Both the position numbers and the translations under genes were made by a program. A stretch of 64,000 nt of DNA, taken from Psychrobacter proteolyticus (GTDB lineage Bacteria > Pseudomonadota > Gammaproteobacteria > Pseudomonadales > Moraxellaceae). Of the stretch, positions 46,701 to 56,061 are shown in pieces. Positions within the stretch are counted from its first letter, which is position 1. Each line of letters begins with the position of its first letter. The stretch covers positions 310,001 to 374,000 of the forward strand of contig NZ_QLKS01000003.1 in assembly GCF_003350005.1 (NCBI RefSeq), in the 5' to 3' direction. The notes beneath the pieces are model-generated. The model was not told where the DNA came from. It did not search any database and saw only the letters and a list, made by a program, of their open reading frames with translations.

Positions 46701-47981
46701 TTACTGCGGCGGCGTTTGAGATTTTTTCTCACGCATGACACTGAGATAGTCTTTTACCGCTTGATTGTGTTCAGCCAAGCTATTGGTAAATTTGTGCCCA
46801 CCATTGCCCGTTGCCACAAAATACAACGCTTCACTATCGGCAGGATGTAAGGTCGCTTCGATAGAGGCCGCTGATGGTAGCGCAATTGGCGTTGGCGGTA
46901 AACCATCAATTTGGTAGGTGTTGTAAGACGTTTTTTCATTGATGTCTTTGCGGCGGATATTGCCATCATAACGACTGCCCATACCATAGATGATGGTCGG
47001 GTCCGTCTGCATACGCATGTTTTTGTTCAAGCGGTTTCTAAATACGGCAGAGACTAAAGGACGTTCATCAGCAACGCTGGTCTCTTTTTCGATAATAGAG
47101 GCCATCACTAGCGCTTCATATGGACTTTTGTAAGGAAGGTTCGGTGCACGATTTTCCCACGCATCAGTCAGTACCTGCTGCTGACGCTTATACAAGTCAG
47201 TCAATACTTCTTTATCGCTGGTCCCTTCACCATAATAGTAGGTATCAGGCGCGAACCAACCTTCAAGATTGTAGTTAACAATCGAGTCACTGCTATTAGC
47301 TACACTATCTGGCAATACACCTGTCAAATCTAGTGCTTGGGCGATACTAGCATTGTCACTATCTGCGGTCAGTACTTCTTTTTCGATTTTGTCATTATCA
47401 CGCAGCGCTTGATAAAGGTCTTTAGATGTCTTGCCTTCGATGATTTGCACTTTGACCATGGCCGCTTTTGCGCCTTGACCTAGTATCTGTAGCGCCTCAG
47501 CGATAGTCGGGTTTTCGGGTAATTGATACGTACCAGCATGCAACGGTGCATCGACTTGCGATTTGATATACAGCTTGGCCACGCCTGCCGAAAACAGCGG
47601 AATCTGCTGCTGCCACTGCGGTAGTAGACCATAATAGGTCTGACCTGGTTCAATCGTGACCATTTGCTGCGGCTGCTCGATACGACCAAACAACGTCTGA
47701 TAAACCATGACTAAGAAAAATGCAGCAATTAGCCCTAGCACTAGCAGCACTTGATAGCCACGTTGCATAAAAAAAGATGGGTTATTGACTTTATATTGAC
47801 GCGGTTTACTGTTACCACTGATGAGCGAGACGTTGGTTGCTGGCGTGTCTTCCACCTCATCTACCACTGGTTGCGCGTCCGGCAGCGTGGTATCGACACG
47901 CTCCTCGACTGTGCCATCTTGCTTGTTTGACGGCGACTCATTGGGACGTTCAGGTGGTATATTGGGTGTAGGCTTGCTCAT
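46701..47981 (-). CDS. mltG: Endolytic murein transglycosylase MltG
   Basis: MltG (YceG) cuts nascent peptidoglycan strands within the chain and so limits glycan length. The 426-aa protein has a hydrophilic cytoplasmic head (1-70), one membrane helix (VLLVLGLIAAFFLVMVYQ, about 78-95), a LysM-like part with PGQTYYGLLPQW, and the YceG domain. The catalytic glutamate is in ASIIEKETSV (about 296-305), and the TDPTIIYGMG and NTYQIDGLPPTPIALPS motifs are present. It is 88 bp upstream of tmk. Confidence 0.95.
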   Translation of the reverse strand: MSKPTPNIPPERPNESPSNKQDGTVEERVDTTLPDAQPVVDEVEDTPATNVSLISGNSKPRQYKVNNPSFFMQRGYQVLLVLGLIAAFFLVMVYQTLFGRIEQPQQMVTIEPGQTYYGLLPQWQQQIPLFSAGVAKLYIKSQVDAPLHAGTYQLPENPTIAEALQILGQGAKAAMVKVQIIEGKTSKDLYQALRDNDKIEKEVLTADSDNASIAQALDLTGVLPDSVANSSDSIVNYNLEGWFAPDTYYYGEGTSDKEVLTDLYKRQQQVLTDAWENRAPNLPYKSPYEALVMASIIEKETSVADERPLVSAVFRNRLNKNMRMQTDPTIIYGMGSRYDGNIRRKDINEKTSYNTYQIDGLPPTPIALPSAASIEATLHPADSEALYFVATGNGGHKFTNSLAEHNQAVKDYLSVMREKKSQTPPQ

Positions 47982-48150
47982 GGCAACTCGCGAGGCAGAT
48001 GTTTGCTAGAATTTAGCACTGAACCGTGCGATTTTCAATGATATTTGTTTAGCTTATGAATTATCTTGCTATTGATAGCAGTTTGTATGACTTAACACTT
48101 AGGTGTTTTTTCAGTATTCTCAGCTTATCTATTAATAATGAAAATATCTT

Positions 48151-48258
48151 ATGAACCTACATTTCAACCAAAGTCTTGCTACAAACTATCACTCTGAACC
48201 TCAAAAAGTTCGTGTACTCAGTGAGGGGTGGATTGAAGACAACTATACAATATTGTAG
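48151..48258 (+). pseudogene. Remnant of a DpnI-like restriction endonuclease gene (N-terminus)
   Basis: The 35-residue peptide begins MNLHFNQSLATNYHSEPQK and continues VRVLSEGWIEDN before an early TAG. The DpnI family N-terminus, as I recall it, reads M-x-LHFN-x-x-L-x(2)-Y-x-S-x-x-QK-x-R-x-L-x-E-x-W, and every one of these positions is matched. DpnI cuts methylated GATC. Zinc-ligand cysteines that should follow are absent. This is a scar of a lost restriction gene, inserted or left in the operon. Confidence 0.65.
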
Positions 48259-48263
48259 AAGTA

Positions 48264-48377
48264 ATGGATAAAAATAAACAGTCTGCACTATTAAAAGCGC
48301 AAGAGATGTATAGAAATGAGCAGGTAGCATTATATCCAGATGATTTTATTGATACCAAATTTGTTGTTTTTCAATAG
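48264..48377 (+). pseudogene. Small ORF after the DpnI-like fragment
   Basis: From ATG at 48264, 37 residues (MDKNKQSALLKAQEMYRNEQ... ending FVVFQ) are in another frame from the preceding fragment. The frame is open upstream to 48237, so a frameshift between them is possible. The composition is protein-like, but I do not recognise it and it does not match my memory of the DpnI C-terminus. It could be the 3' end of a neighbouring lost gene. Confidence 0.4.
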
Positions 48378-48380
48378 CAA

Positions 48381-49391
48381 CTAAACGGATTCAAAATCCA
48401 CAACATCACCTGACAATAACATCAGACTGCTCATTGGCATGATACCGCGCAGTGCATTGCAAAAAAATAACTGCGTTAATTTAGGTAAATCCTCATCTTG
48501 TAGCGACCTGATTATGACTGGATATTGTGTCGTGGATAGTGCATCTATAATTACCTGACGCATGACGCCAGTGACGCCCGATTGAGCCATAGAAGGGGTG
48601 TACCATTGACCGGTGGTTAAGTAATCTTCATCATCTTTATGAATACTAGAGGTGGTTTTGGATTCTGATAGTGGCGCTTCTGCCAATTGATAGAATACAT
48701 TACTCATCGTACCCTCGACCCACTGCCAGCTCATATCGCGTAGCAGTCCTTCACTAAGTGTTGAAGCAAGATTTGATGCCAATGGCTCAGATTTTATACG
48801 TTGTAGCTCACCACTAGCGAGGACATTGTCTAAGCGATTAAGGCTCTTGAGACCTGCCAGCGATGGCGGTAAGCAAGCAATCTGAGAAGACAAACATATT
48901 GCCGAGGCATTAGGTTGGATGGGTACTAAGCTTCCATCAGGCAAAGACAATTGCAGTGCCGTAGAAACCCTCATTGCCATAGCCTTTAGCCATATTTCAC
49001 AGTCGCTACCGTTTGTACTAGGTTCATAGCCATAACCGCGCACATTCTGCGCAGCGCGAGTGACTACTAGCTTTAACATACCCTGCCCTAACTGTTGGGC
49101 ATACAGCTGCAGTACTGCTAATAGCTCTTCGCTATTTATATTTAGCTGCAAGGCTTCAGCATGAGATACGAGCCGCTGATAATGATAGTCTGACCATAGT
49201 ATCAACCCATCGATGACACCCATGGTGGTAAAAAAACCATCAGCGTATGCCAGCCCGCGATTATCTAAAGACATCGTTACCGTTTGGCTAGTCGCTCTAT
49301 CCTCTTCGATCACACTATTGTCTTCGATCAAACGGCTGACTTGTGGGTACAGACACACCCAGCCGTTTGGCACTGACGTCGTATCGGTCAT
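48381..49391 (-). CDS. pabC: Aminodeoxychorismate lyase
   Basis: PabC releases pyruvate from aminodeoxychorismate to give p-aminobenzoate for folate. It is a fold-type IV PLP enzyme: DNRGLAYADGFFTTMGVIDG (about 44-63), KLVVTRAAQNVRGYGYEP (about 102-119) and LAGLKSLNRLDNVLASGE (about 178-195) with the PLP-binding lysine. At 336 aa it is longer than E. coli PabC (269), with extra N-terminal and middle segments. It starts 3 bp after the upstream lipoprotein gene, and is in the conserved pabC-mltG-tmk order, now interrupted. Confidence 0.93.
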   Translation of the reverse strand: MTDTTSVPNGWVCLYPQVSRLIEDNSVIEEDRATSQTVTMSLDNRGLAYADGFFTTMGVIDGLILWSDYHYQRLVSHAEALQLNINSEELLAVLQLYAQQLGQGMLKLVVTRAAQNVRGYGYEPSTNGSDCEIWLKAMAMRVSTALQLSLPDGSLVPIQPNASAICLSSQIACLPPSLAGLKSLNRLDNVLASGELQRIKSEPLASNLASTLSEGLLRDMSWQWVEGTMSNVFYQLAEAPLSESKTTSSIHKDDEDYLTTGQWYTPSMAQSGVTGVMRQVIIDALSTTQYPVIIRSLQDEDLPKLTQLFFCNALRGIMPMSSLMLLSGDVVDFESV

Positions 49392-49394
49392 GAT

Positions 49395-50075
49395 TTAGCT
49401 ATTGTCTGTTTGAGCAGCGGCTTTATTGATAACCAGCATGCAGCTATAAAACTCGCATTTTGCTAGCTCTATTTTTTGTCCACCGACGATTCTATTTTTA
49501 ATGATTTGACTATTGAGCATATCAGCAACCATTTTACCGCCATCATCACCCATCAATTGACGCGATAGCTGATAGGCTTTTTTGGCGTGGTTTTGGCTCA
49601 GCTCTTTTTCTTTGTCTGTGTCAGTAGGATTGGCATAGTACCAGCCTAGCTCTAGATATTTTTCAGAGTCGATGATATCTAGATAAGGCGCATCCGTTTT
49701 CATAAAGCGATATTTCGCCGCTGGATTACTGGCATAGTCCAAGCTGTTTTCGTCAGTACTCATCACTTCGCCAAACACCGATTTTATATTATCTAACTCA
49801 TCCACCGCGAGCGACTCAACCTTATCCGCACCCCATGCTGCAACATCATATCTCACTGGCGTACCTTGCTGAGCAGTTGCACCGTCTAGGTCCGGATTGT
49901 TTGCGCTGTCCTGTACTGGCTCATTCGTTGTTGCCTGCTCACTGGTGGTCTCAACATCTGGATTTTGAGCATCGTCTTTGGTGCTATCACAGCCACTGAG
50001 CGTCACACCAACTGCCATTATCGTACCGACTAGAAGGGTCTGTAGGTTAGGATTCCACATGGATAATTTACTCAC
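49395..50075 (-). CDS. Putative lipoprotein upstream of pabC
   Basis: The 226-aa protein has a signal peptide with lipobox TLSGC (Cys29) and an acidic Asp/Glu/Thr/Gln-rich linker (30-75). The globular part (about 75-220) contains a helical KYLELGWYYANPTD and a pair of cysteines in CEFYSCML (about 207-214) that may form a disulfide. Its stop is 3 bp from the pabC start, so they are co-transcribed. I do not recognise the family. Function unknown. Confidence 0.65.
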   Translation of the reverse strand: MSKLSMWNPNLQTLLVGTIMAVGVTLSGCDSTKDDAQNPDVETTSEQATTNEPVQDSANNPDLDGATAQQGTPVRYDVAAWGADKVESLAVDELDNIKSVFGEVMSTDENSLDYASNPAAKYRFMKTDAPYLDIIDSEKYLELGWYYANPTDTDKEKELSQNHAKKAYQLSRQLMGDDGGKMVADMLNSQIIKNRIVGGQKIELAKCEFYSCMLVINKAAAQTDNS

Positions 50076-50551
50076 ACTTTTAGATTGATCTCGAAATAGT
50101 ATTAACGAGCTGGCAGGAACGCCGCTGATAACGAATAGTTTTCAATAAAGAGCATATTTCACAAACATTATAATCTAGCAGTCATTACAGCATATTGATA
50201 TAGGTTTCCATATTTTATAGTTTACCCAACTGCTCAGCAATTGACTACCTTTTACGTTACGCGGAGCACTCCCCGAGAGTATAGATTTGTTAAATATATA
50301 ACGTACCAAAACAGTCTTCTCTTTAATAGAAAGTACAAAACTGCTTGCGCGTGTTTAGCGTACGTTTGCCTCAATGTCATAATTTATTTTCAAAAGCGAT
50401 AAGGCCGCCTCTGACTAACGCTGTCATTTGCTAATCATTGATTAGTGATAGCCTTCTTGGTTTGTCAATCATAGCGTTATCCCTTATGATGATTGAACGC
50501 CATTTATCGCTCCTTCTATAGTATTTCTATTTTCTAGCCAGCGGACTATTT
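50076..50551. other. Divergent intergenic region lipoprotein / aroE
   Basis: 476 bp, with promoters for both genes. An inverted repeat CTAATCA-T-TGATTAG (50431-50445) lies about 105 bp before aroE and could be a regulator site. No gene recognised. Confidence 0.4.
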
Positions 50552-51415
50552 ATGACCCAACACTTTATCGTTATTGGCAATCCAATCGCCCATAGTAAAT
50601 CTCCTGAGATTCATGAGCAGTTTGCTATACAAGCAGGGATTGATATTAGCTATCAGCGTCAGTACTGCCCTGATGATGCCGCCAGTTTTACGGCTGTCGT
50701 TGAGGCTTTTTTTTGTGGTGGCGGTATGGGCGCTAACGTGACGGTTCCTTTTAAACAAGTCGCTTATGACTGCTGCGTGGCGCGTGGTGGTTTATCAGAA
50801 CATGCCAAGACGGCAGGCGCGGTCAATACGTTATTGTTGAACAAAACACTATTAGAAAGCGGCGTACCAATCACTGAAGCACTCTATGGTGATAACACGG
50901 ATGGACAAGGACTTATCAATCACATTATGAGTATGGACTGGCCGCTGACCGATGCTCGTGTGGCGCTAATAGGTGCAGGCGGTGCAGCGCGTGGCGTGAT
51001 ATTACCGCTATTTGAAGCGGGTATTGGCTCTCTCACGATTGCCAATCGCACCGTGTCTAAGGCAGCCGATTTGGTAAATGAGTTAAGTGCGGCCAGCTCA
51101 GTAATCGATAAACAACATATTGAGGTTTGTGCGACCAATGAACTCAGTGGCTCTTTTGACATTATTATTAATGCCACCTCTATCGGTCTATCAGGTGATA
51201 CGCTGCCACTAGATGATGCTCTAAACTGTCAATACGCTTATGACATGATGTATGGTCGTTCGCTGCCATTCTTGCAGCATTTTGCCGCTCGTGGCGCACA
51301 GACCTCTGAAGGCTACGGTATGCTTATCGGTCAAGCCGCTTTAAGCTTTGAGCGTTGGACTGGGCATACTATCGATGTAGTACAAGCGACAACAGCACTA
51401 AATAAAGACAGTTAA
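50552..51415 (+). CDS. aroE: Shikimate dehydrogenase
   Basis: AroE reduces 3-dehydroshikimate with NADPH in the chorismate pathway. The 287-aa protein has GNPIAHSKSPEIHEQFA (about 9-25), MGANVTVPFKQVAYD (about 59-73), the NADPH motif ALIGAGGAARGV (about 138-149), and NATSIGLSGD and the LIGQAALSFERWTG end. Lengths and motifs are normal. It is monocistronic and convergent with the FUSC-like gene (31 bp between). Confidence 0.96.
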   Translation: MTQHFIVIGNPIAHSKSPEIHEQFAIQAGIDISYQRQYCPDDAASFTAVVEAFFCGGGMGANVTVPFKQVAYDCCVARGGLSEHAKTAGAVNTLLLNKTLLESGVPITEALYGDNTDGQGLINHIMSMDWPLTDARVALIGAGGAARGVILPLFEAGIGSLTIANRTVSKAADLVNELSAASSVIDKQHIEVCATNELSGSFDIIINATSIGLSGDTLPLDDALNCQYAYDMMYGRSLPFLQHFAARGAQTSEGYGMLIGQAALSFERWTGHTIDVVQATTALNKDS

Positions 51416-51446
51416 TCAAAGAGAAATCCTTACAGAGCTGTAGCTA

Positions 51447-52568
51447 TTAACTAAAGCGCTGTAATAACCAGTTTTCAAAACGGCGTAGCGGTACACGCAA
51501 TCTCGTAGAGTGTATCGCTATACCACCGCTCAACCCAATCATGCAACCGAGCGCCGTATCAATCATACGTGCTTGGATAACGTCTCCAGCGACTGGTGGC
51601 ACCGACATCGTACTACCATACTCAGCGATAAATATCGTCAGCGGCGTGATAAATATTACTGCCAGTCCATAATGCCGATCAACAAATGACTCAATCAAAA
51701 ACATCATACACAGTATCGCTATAGCGATGCCCCATACCGAGAGTCCCCAAGACAGCATCCAACCTGCCACGCCCATGCCAGCCAACGTACCCAATAATCG
51801 ATGCAACTGTTTGATCCACATGGTTCGTAACTGCATACCTTGGATAATAATAAAGCAACTCATCGCTGCCCAGTATGGATAAGGCAGCTCTAACAGAACG
51901 GCTATAACCAACGCCAAACTGATAAAACTCACCACGATAAGGCTATCGCTAATCATATCAGGGTGATAATCATAGGAAGGTACAGGAGTAACAGGACGCG
52001 TCGCCAATAAAAACAAACTATACAATAATGCTAGCAACATCGAGGAGCCACTACCCAATATCACAAGCCCTATCGCTGAGAGCACTTGATCAATCGGTAC
52101 AGGGATAAACAACGCTATCGCACCCGCCATCAATACAAACAGTCCTGCTGGTGGTGGCTGCCGATAGTAACGACCTAACATCACTACGCTAATACCAATC
52201 AGCATAAACACAGGTAGCCGAAGTACTGGCAATAGCTGCGCTATCAGACCTAGCGCAAAGCTCAGTATCATCGCAAACCCCCAAGCCATGACCGTCACTA
52301 GCCGATATGGTAGTCCGCCTGCAAATGGTAGGTTTAAGATAATCATTGAGCCTAGCGAGGCTTTGATACCTGAAGACAAATCACCAAAATAAGCTCCTAC
52401 AAACACCGGAAAGCTAATCGCAATTGCCGCGATGATTGGCATATGCCATGGTCGCTGACTGCGATTGACTGTGAGTAAATGATTCAGCTCACCATTGATT
52501 AACCACTTAATACGAGTTAATAACGCGCTCAACCAAGAGGCTCGCTGTTGCTTTTTTGAGGTGCTCAT
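51447..52568 (-). CDS. FUSC family inner-membrane protein (aromatic acid exporter-like)
   Basis: The 373-aa protein has about 10 hydrophobic segments and looks like a FUSC/YccS- or AaeB-type membrane protein, with HMPIIAAIAISFPVFVGAYFGD (split around 42-63), GGLPYRLVTVMAWGFAM and the AMSCFIIIQGMQLRTMWIKQ family region (about 234-253). It may export aromatic acids or similar compounds, but lacks the long cytoplasmic domain of E. coli AaeB. Substrate unknown. It lies end to end with aroE. Confidence 0.82.
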   Translation of the reverse strand: MSTSKKQQRASWLSALLTRIKWLINGELNHLLTVNRSQRPWHMPIIAAIAISFPVFVGAYFGDLSSGIKASLGSMIILNLPFAGGLPYRLVTVMAWGFAMILSFALGLIAQLLPVLRLPVFMLIGISVVMLGRYYRQPPPAGLFVLMAGAIALFIPVPIDQVLSAIGLVILGSGSSMLLALLYSLFLLATRPVTPVPSYDYHPDMISDSLIVVSFISLALVIAVLLELPYPYWAAMSCFIIIQGMQLRTMWIKQLHRLLGTLAGMGVAGWMLSWGLSVWGIAIAILCMMFLIESFVDRHYGLAVIFITPLTIFIAEYGSTMSVPPVAGDVIQARMIDTALGCMIGLSGGIAIHSTRLRVPLRRFENWLLQRFS

Positions 52569-52949
52569 AAATGGCTTTTCCTATTTGATAAGTCCATTTT
52601 TCTTTGGATTTAGATGAGCCTAAATAGCCCTTTATAAAATAATTTCAAGCAAAGATACAACTTACCTGTACAAACTAAAATGAATTAATAACATAGTTAA
52701 TCATGAATAATAGTTATTAGTTGTATATTTGTTGCTGTATAAGATCTATAATCATATCAACGCCATAACAGCTGTCGCCACTAAGGACGTTCTAATAACT
52801 AACACCTTTGAAAGCTGTCCACTAATAATCTACTTGATGACTAATATAACGTCTACCTCATCTAAAATAAGTAAATATCGCTTACATAAGTTGTGACTCA
52901 AATATTGCGCCATAAGTCTATGATAGCGAACCAACCAAAGAGAGCGATT
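52569..52949. other. Divergent intergenic region FUSC / acyl-CoA dehydrogenase
   Basis: 381 bp, AT-rich, must hold promoters for both genes. No structure of note. Confidence 0.35.
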
Positions 52950-54770
52950 ATGTTAACTTACAAAGCACCCTTACGTGATATCAAATTTTTGTTTAATGAT
53001 GTATTTGATTTTCAAACCCACTATAAAGATTTGGACAACGGCGAAAACGCTGATCCTGAAACCGTAGACATGATTCTACAAGGCATGGCTGATTTTGCTG
53101 AAAATATCCTCGCTCCTATTTATCAATCAGGCGACGAAGAAGGCTGTCATTTTGAAAATGGCGAAGTCACCACGCCAAAAGGCTTTAAAGAAGCTTACAA
53201 CCAGTTTGTAGAAGGCGGCTGGCAAGGTATCTCGTATCCTGAAGAATACGGCGGGATGAACTTACCGACGTCAATCAACCTGATCAAAGCTGAAATGATC
53301 GGTACTGCCAACTGGCCATGGGCAATGTACTCTGGCCTATCAACCGGTTGTATCAACACGCTACTCCAATACGGTACGGATGAGCAAAAAGCCCTTTATC
53401 TACCGAAGTTGGTCGAAGGCTCGTGGGCAGGTACGATGTGTTTGACTGAGCCACAGTGTGGTACGGATCTGGGCCAAGTAAAATCAAAAGCCATCCCGCA
53501 GGATGACGGTAGCTATAAAATTAGCGGTACCAAAATCTTTATCTCAAGCGGTGAACATGATCTAACAGACAACATCATCCATATCGTTTTAGCACGCCTA
53601 CCAAACGCCCCAGAAGGCACACGCGGTATCTCACTATTTATCGTACCTAAGTTCACTCCGAACGCTGAAGGCGAGTCTGGCGAGCGCAATGCAGTAGTTT
53701 GTGGCTCGATTGAGCATAAAATGGGCATTAACTCATCATCAACGTGTGTATTGAACTTTGATGGTGCTGTTGGTTATCTAATCGGTGAGCCACATAAAGG
53801 CCTAAAAGCCATGTTCACCTTTATGAACACGGCTCGTATCGGTACTGGTATCCAAGGTCTGGCGCATACTGAATTGTCTTTCCAAAATGCCTTGCCATAT
53901 GCCAAAGATCGTCGTTCTATGCGCACGCTATCTGGCACTAAAGATCCTGAAAAAGTAGCTGATGCTATCATTCACCATGCTGACGTACGCCGTATGCTAT
54001 TGACGCAAAAAGCCTTTGCTGAAGGCGGTCGCTCAATGATTTATCACTCAGCACGCTATGCCGACAAAATGGCACAGGGTATTGTCAATGGCGATGATGA
54101 AGAGTTTGAAAAATGGGATGATAAGCTAGGTTTCTACACACCAATCCTAAAAGGCTTCTTAACTGAGCTAGGTATCGAAGCTGCTAAGCATGGTCAGCAA
54201 ATCTATGGCGGCCACGGTTACATCAAAGAATGGGGCATGGAGCTAATCGCTCGTGATGCCCGTATCGCAACCATGTACGAAGGAACCACTGGTGTACAGG
54301 CATTGGATCTATTAGGCCGTAAGGTTATCTTACAGTCTAAAGGTAAAATCATCCGTGATTATACCTCTAGCATCATGAAATGGTGTGGCGAATATGCTCT
54401 TGATAAAGACATGCGTAAATTCGTTTGGGCACTGACCAAACTATGTGCTGAGTGGAATACCTTGACCGTACGCTTGATGCTGATGGCACGTAAAGATCGT
54501 GAAATCATCTCAGCAGCATCAGATGACTTCCTAATGTACTCAGGCTACGTGATGATGGGTTATCACTGGGCTCGTATGGCAGCAGTGGCTTACGAAAAGC
54601 TAGAAAATGGCGGCACAGAAGCGCCAGAATTCTACAAAGCAAAAATTCAGACTGCTGAATTCTACTTTGATAAGTTGCTACCACGTACGTCTGGTCACGC
54701 AGAAGCGATGGTCGCACCAAGCGAAAGCATGACATCAATGAAAATCGATCACTTCGCATTCTTAGACTAA
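52950..54770 (+). CDS. Acyl-CoA dehydrogenase (DmdC-like long form)
   Basis: The 606-aa FAD enzyme catalyses the first oxidation of fatty-acid (or methylmercaptopropionyl-like) CoA. Features are YKAPLRDIKFLFNDVF (about 3-18), the GTMCLTEPQCGTDLGQVKSKA segment (written in pieces, about 156-176), ISSGEHDL, NTARIGTGIQG (about 291-301) and the catalytic glutamate in MYEGTTGVQALDLLG (about 441-455), then a C-terminal helical domain. The start at 52950 follows AGAGAG and gives the family N-terminus. A 52893 start would add 19 residues. It has a strong terminator at 54790. Exact substrate uncertain. Confidence 0.93.
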   Translation: MLTYKAPLRDIKFLFNDVFDFQTHYKDLDNGENADPETVDMILQGMADFAENILAPIYQSGDEEGCHFENGEVTTPKGFKEAYNQFVEGGWQGISYPEEYGGMNLPTSINLIKAEMIGTANWPWAMYSGLSTGCINTLLQYGTDEQKALYLPKLVEGSWAGTMCLTEPQCGTDLGQVKSKAIPQDDGSYKISGTKIFISSGEHDLTDNIIHIVLARLPNAPEGTRGISLFIVPKFTPNAEGESGERNAVVCGSIEHKMGINSSSTCVLNFDGAVGYLIGEPHKGLKAMFTFMNTARIGTGIQGLAHTELSFQNALPYAKDRRSMRTLSGTKDPEKVADAIIHHADVRRMLLTQKAFAEGGRSMIYHSARYADKMAQGIVNGDDEEFEKWDDKLGFYTPILKGFLTELGIEAAKHGQQIYGGHGYIKEWGMELIARDARIATMYEGTTGVQALDLLGRKVILQSKGKIIRDYTSSIMKWCGEYALDKDMRKFVWALTKLCAEWNTLTVRLMLMARKDREIISAASDDFLMYSGYVMMGYHWARMAAVAYEKLENGGTEAPEFYKAKIQTAEFYFDKLLPRTSGHAEAMVAPSESMTSMKIDHFAFLD

Positions 54771-54787
54771 AACTGCATCGTTAATTA

Positions 54788-54822
54788 ATAAAAAAGCGCC
54801 TATCATTTAGGCGCTTTTTTAT
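54788..54822 (+). terminator. Acyl-CoA dehydrogenase terminator
   Basis: AAAAAAGCGCCT (54790-54801) with AGGCGCTTTTTT (54809-54820), a 7-nt loop and T run. Confidence 0.9.
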
Positions 54823-54885
54823 GTTTAACTGAAAGTATGCTTATTCATAACAATAGACATTAACTAGCAAGTTTAGGAGCAAGCT

Positions 54886-55356
54886 ATGCTAATACCCCTT
54901 CATAAAGCTGCCTCGCTAGCCGCACGATTTATGCGAACACTGGCAATTAGTACTGCGGTGGTGAGTATCGCTGCAAATAGTGCAATTGCAAAAAATAGCG
55001 ACACCCCTCTTCATTTTTCGAAAGGTGCTATTAGTAGCGTCATCACTGGTAAATTAAATCCCAATAACGATGAACGTTGGTATCGTTTTGACGCTATAAG
55101 CGAGCAATATACCGTGATAAATATTACCCCACTTGCGGGAACATCTGAGACTGCTAATGTCGGTGTATTACATATGCCGAATGGTACGCAAGATGGCAGT
55201 AAAGGCGGTATCGTCTATCAAGGCTGCTTACCTGCGACGGGAACATATCGATTGCGTATCGCCCGCAATCTCATGGCCACTGAAGGCAAAATTGCGGGTT
55301 ACAAAGTTGAAGTGATGATACTACCAACATATGCCAGTCAGCCTTTATGCAAATGA
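54886..55356 (+). CDS. Secreted protein of unknown function
   Basis: The 156-aa protein has an N-terminal signal peptide (Sec-type; hydrophobic core about 17-34, cleavage likely after NSAIA, about 36). The mature part has beta-rich segments, GKLNPNNDERWYRFDAIS (about 55-72) and YRLRIARNLM, and a pair of cysteines (GCLPATG and the final CK) that may form a disulfide. I do not recognise the family. GAGC lies upstream of the start. It is downstream of the acyl-CoA dehydrogenase, beyond its terminator, so probably expressed alone. Confidence 0.6.
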   Translation: MLIPLHKAASLAARFMRTLAISTAVVSIAANSAIAKNSDTPLHFSKGAISSVITGKLNPNNDERWYRFDAISEQYTVINITPLAGTSETANVGVLHMPNGTQDGSKGGIVYQGCLPATGTYRLRIARNLMATEGKIAGYKVEVMILPTYASQPLCK

Positions 55357-55482
55357 TTACCCTCATTTGCATAAAGGCAAATTTAGACTACGAGGAATCG
55401 CTTTTTAAGCAGTCGCTTTTTTAAGCAAATAGTTTTTGAGAAGGTGGTTTTTAAAGGACAGTTTTTAAAAGGACAGGTACTG

Positions 55483-55857
55483 TTAGCTACCAAGCATTTT
55501 CTTATGATAGACCTCACTTATCTCTTCAACTTCTACGCATATCTGCAATGCCGCACGCCCTGACTGCTCTGCGCCTATTTTTGCCTCGATAGTAGCGACC
55601 AACAGCTCAGCCAACTGGTCACGAGTGGCCATATCACGTCCGCTCATCAGCTTTAGGTGGGCATAAATAAATCCATTGGCCTGTTCATCGTCTTCAACAC
55701 CTACTAGAAATGACTTAATAGGCACAATGCGTGCTTTGATATCAGCAGGCTGCTTGAACTGACCACTATCCCACAATGCTTTGTTTAGCGATTTGAGCAA
55801 TGATTCTTCGTGAGCGATACTGACGTTGGGTGTCACTTGAATGGTTAGATGTGGCAT
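55483..55857 (-). CDS. CHMI-like tautomerase/isomerase family protein
   Basis: The 124-aa protein is related to 5-carboxymethyl-2-hydroxymuconate delta-isomerase (HpaF/CHMI), of the tautomerase superfamily. The start at 55857 is chosen because it places proline second, as the catalytic residue needs: MPHLTIQVTPN. The segment FLVGVEDDEQANGFIYAHLKLMSGR (about 50-74; split) and RDQLAELLVATIEAKIG are typical. AAGGA precedes by 7 nt. The hpa pathway is not nearby, so the substrate is uncertain. Confidence 0.82.
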   Translation of the reverse strand: MPHLTIQVTPNVSIAHEESLLKSLNKALWDSGQFKQPADIKARIVPIKSFLVGVEDDEQANGFIYAHLKLMSGRDMATRDQLAELLVATIEAKIGAEQSGRAALQICVEVEEISEVYHKKMLGS

Positions 55858-56061
55858 GAGCATGTCCTTAAATGTAGATAAAAATAATAGATAAGTTGGT
55901 GTATAAGTCTACGCCTTATCGCTATGGTCAATCTACAACAATCTTGCGCCAAAATATCTTCAATACAAGCGAATCCAGTATAGATTACTCATAAATATGC
56001 TTAGCGAAATTGTCGACATGGCGAATTTATAATAGGCAGATTACAGCCACCGTGGAATCTT

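Larger units (their letters stand above)
47982..48380. other. Interruption between pabC and mltG
   Basis: The usual pabC-mltG adjacency is broken by this 399-bp stretch, which carries plus-strand gene fragments (48151-48258 and 48264-48377) running opposite to the operon. The fragments end 3 bp from the pabC stop. Confidence 0.6.
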
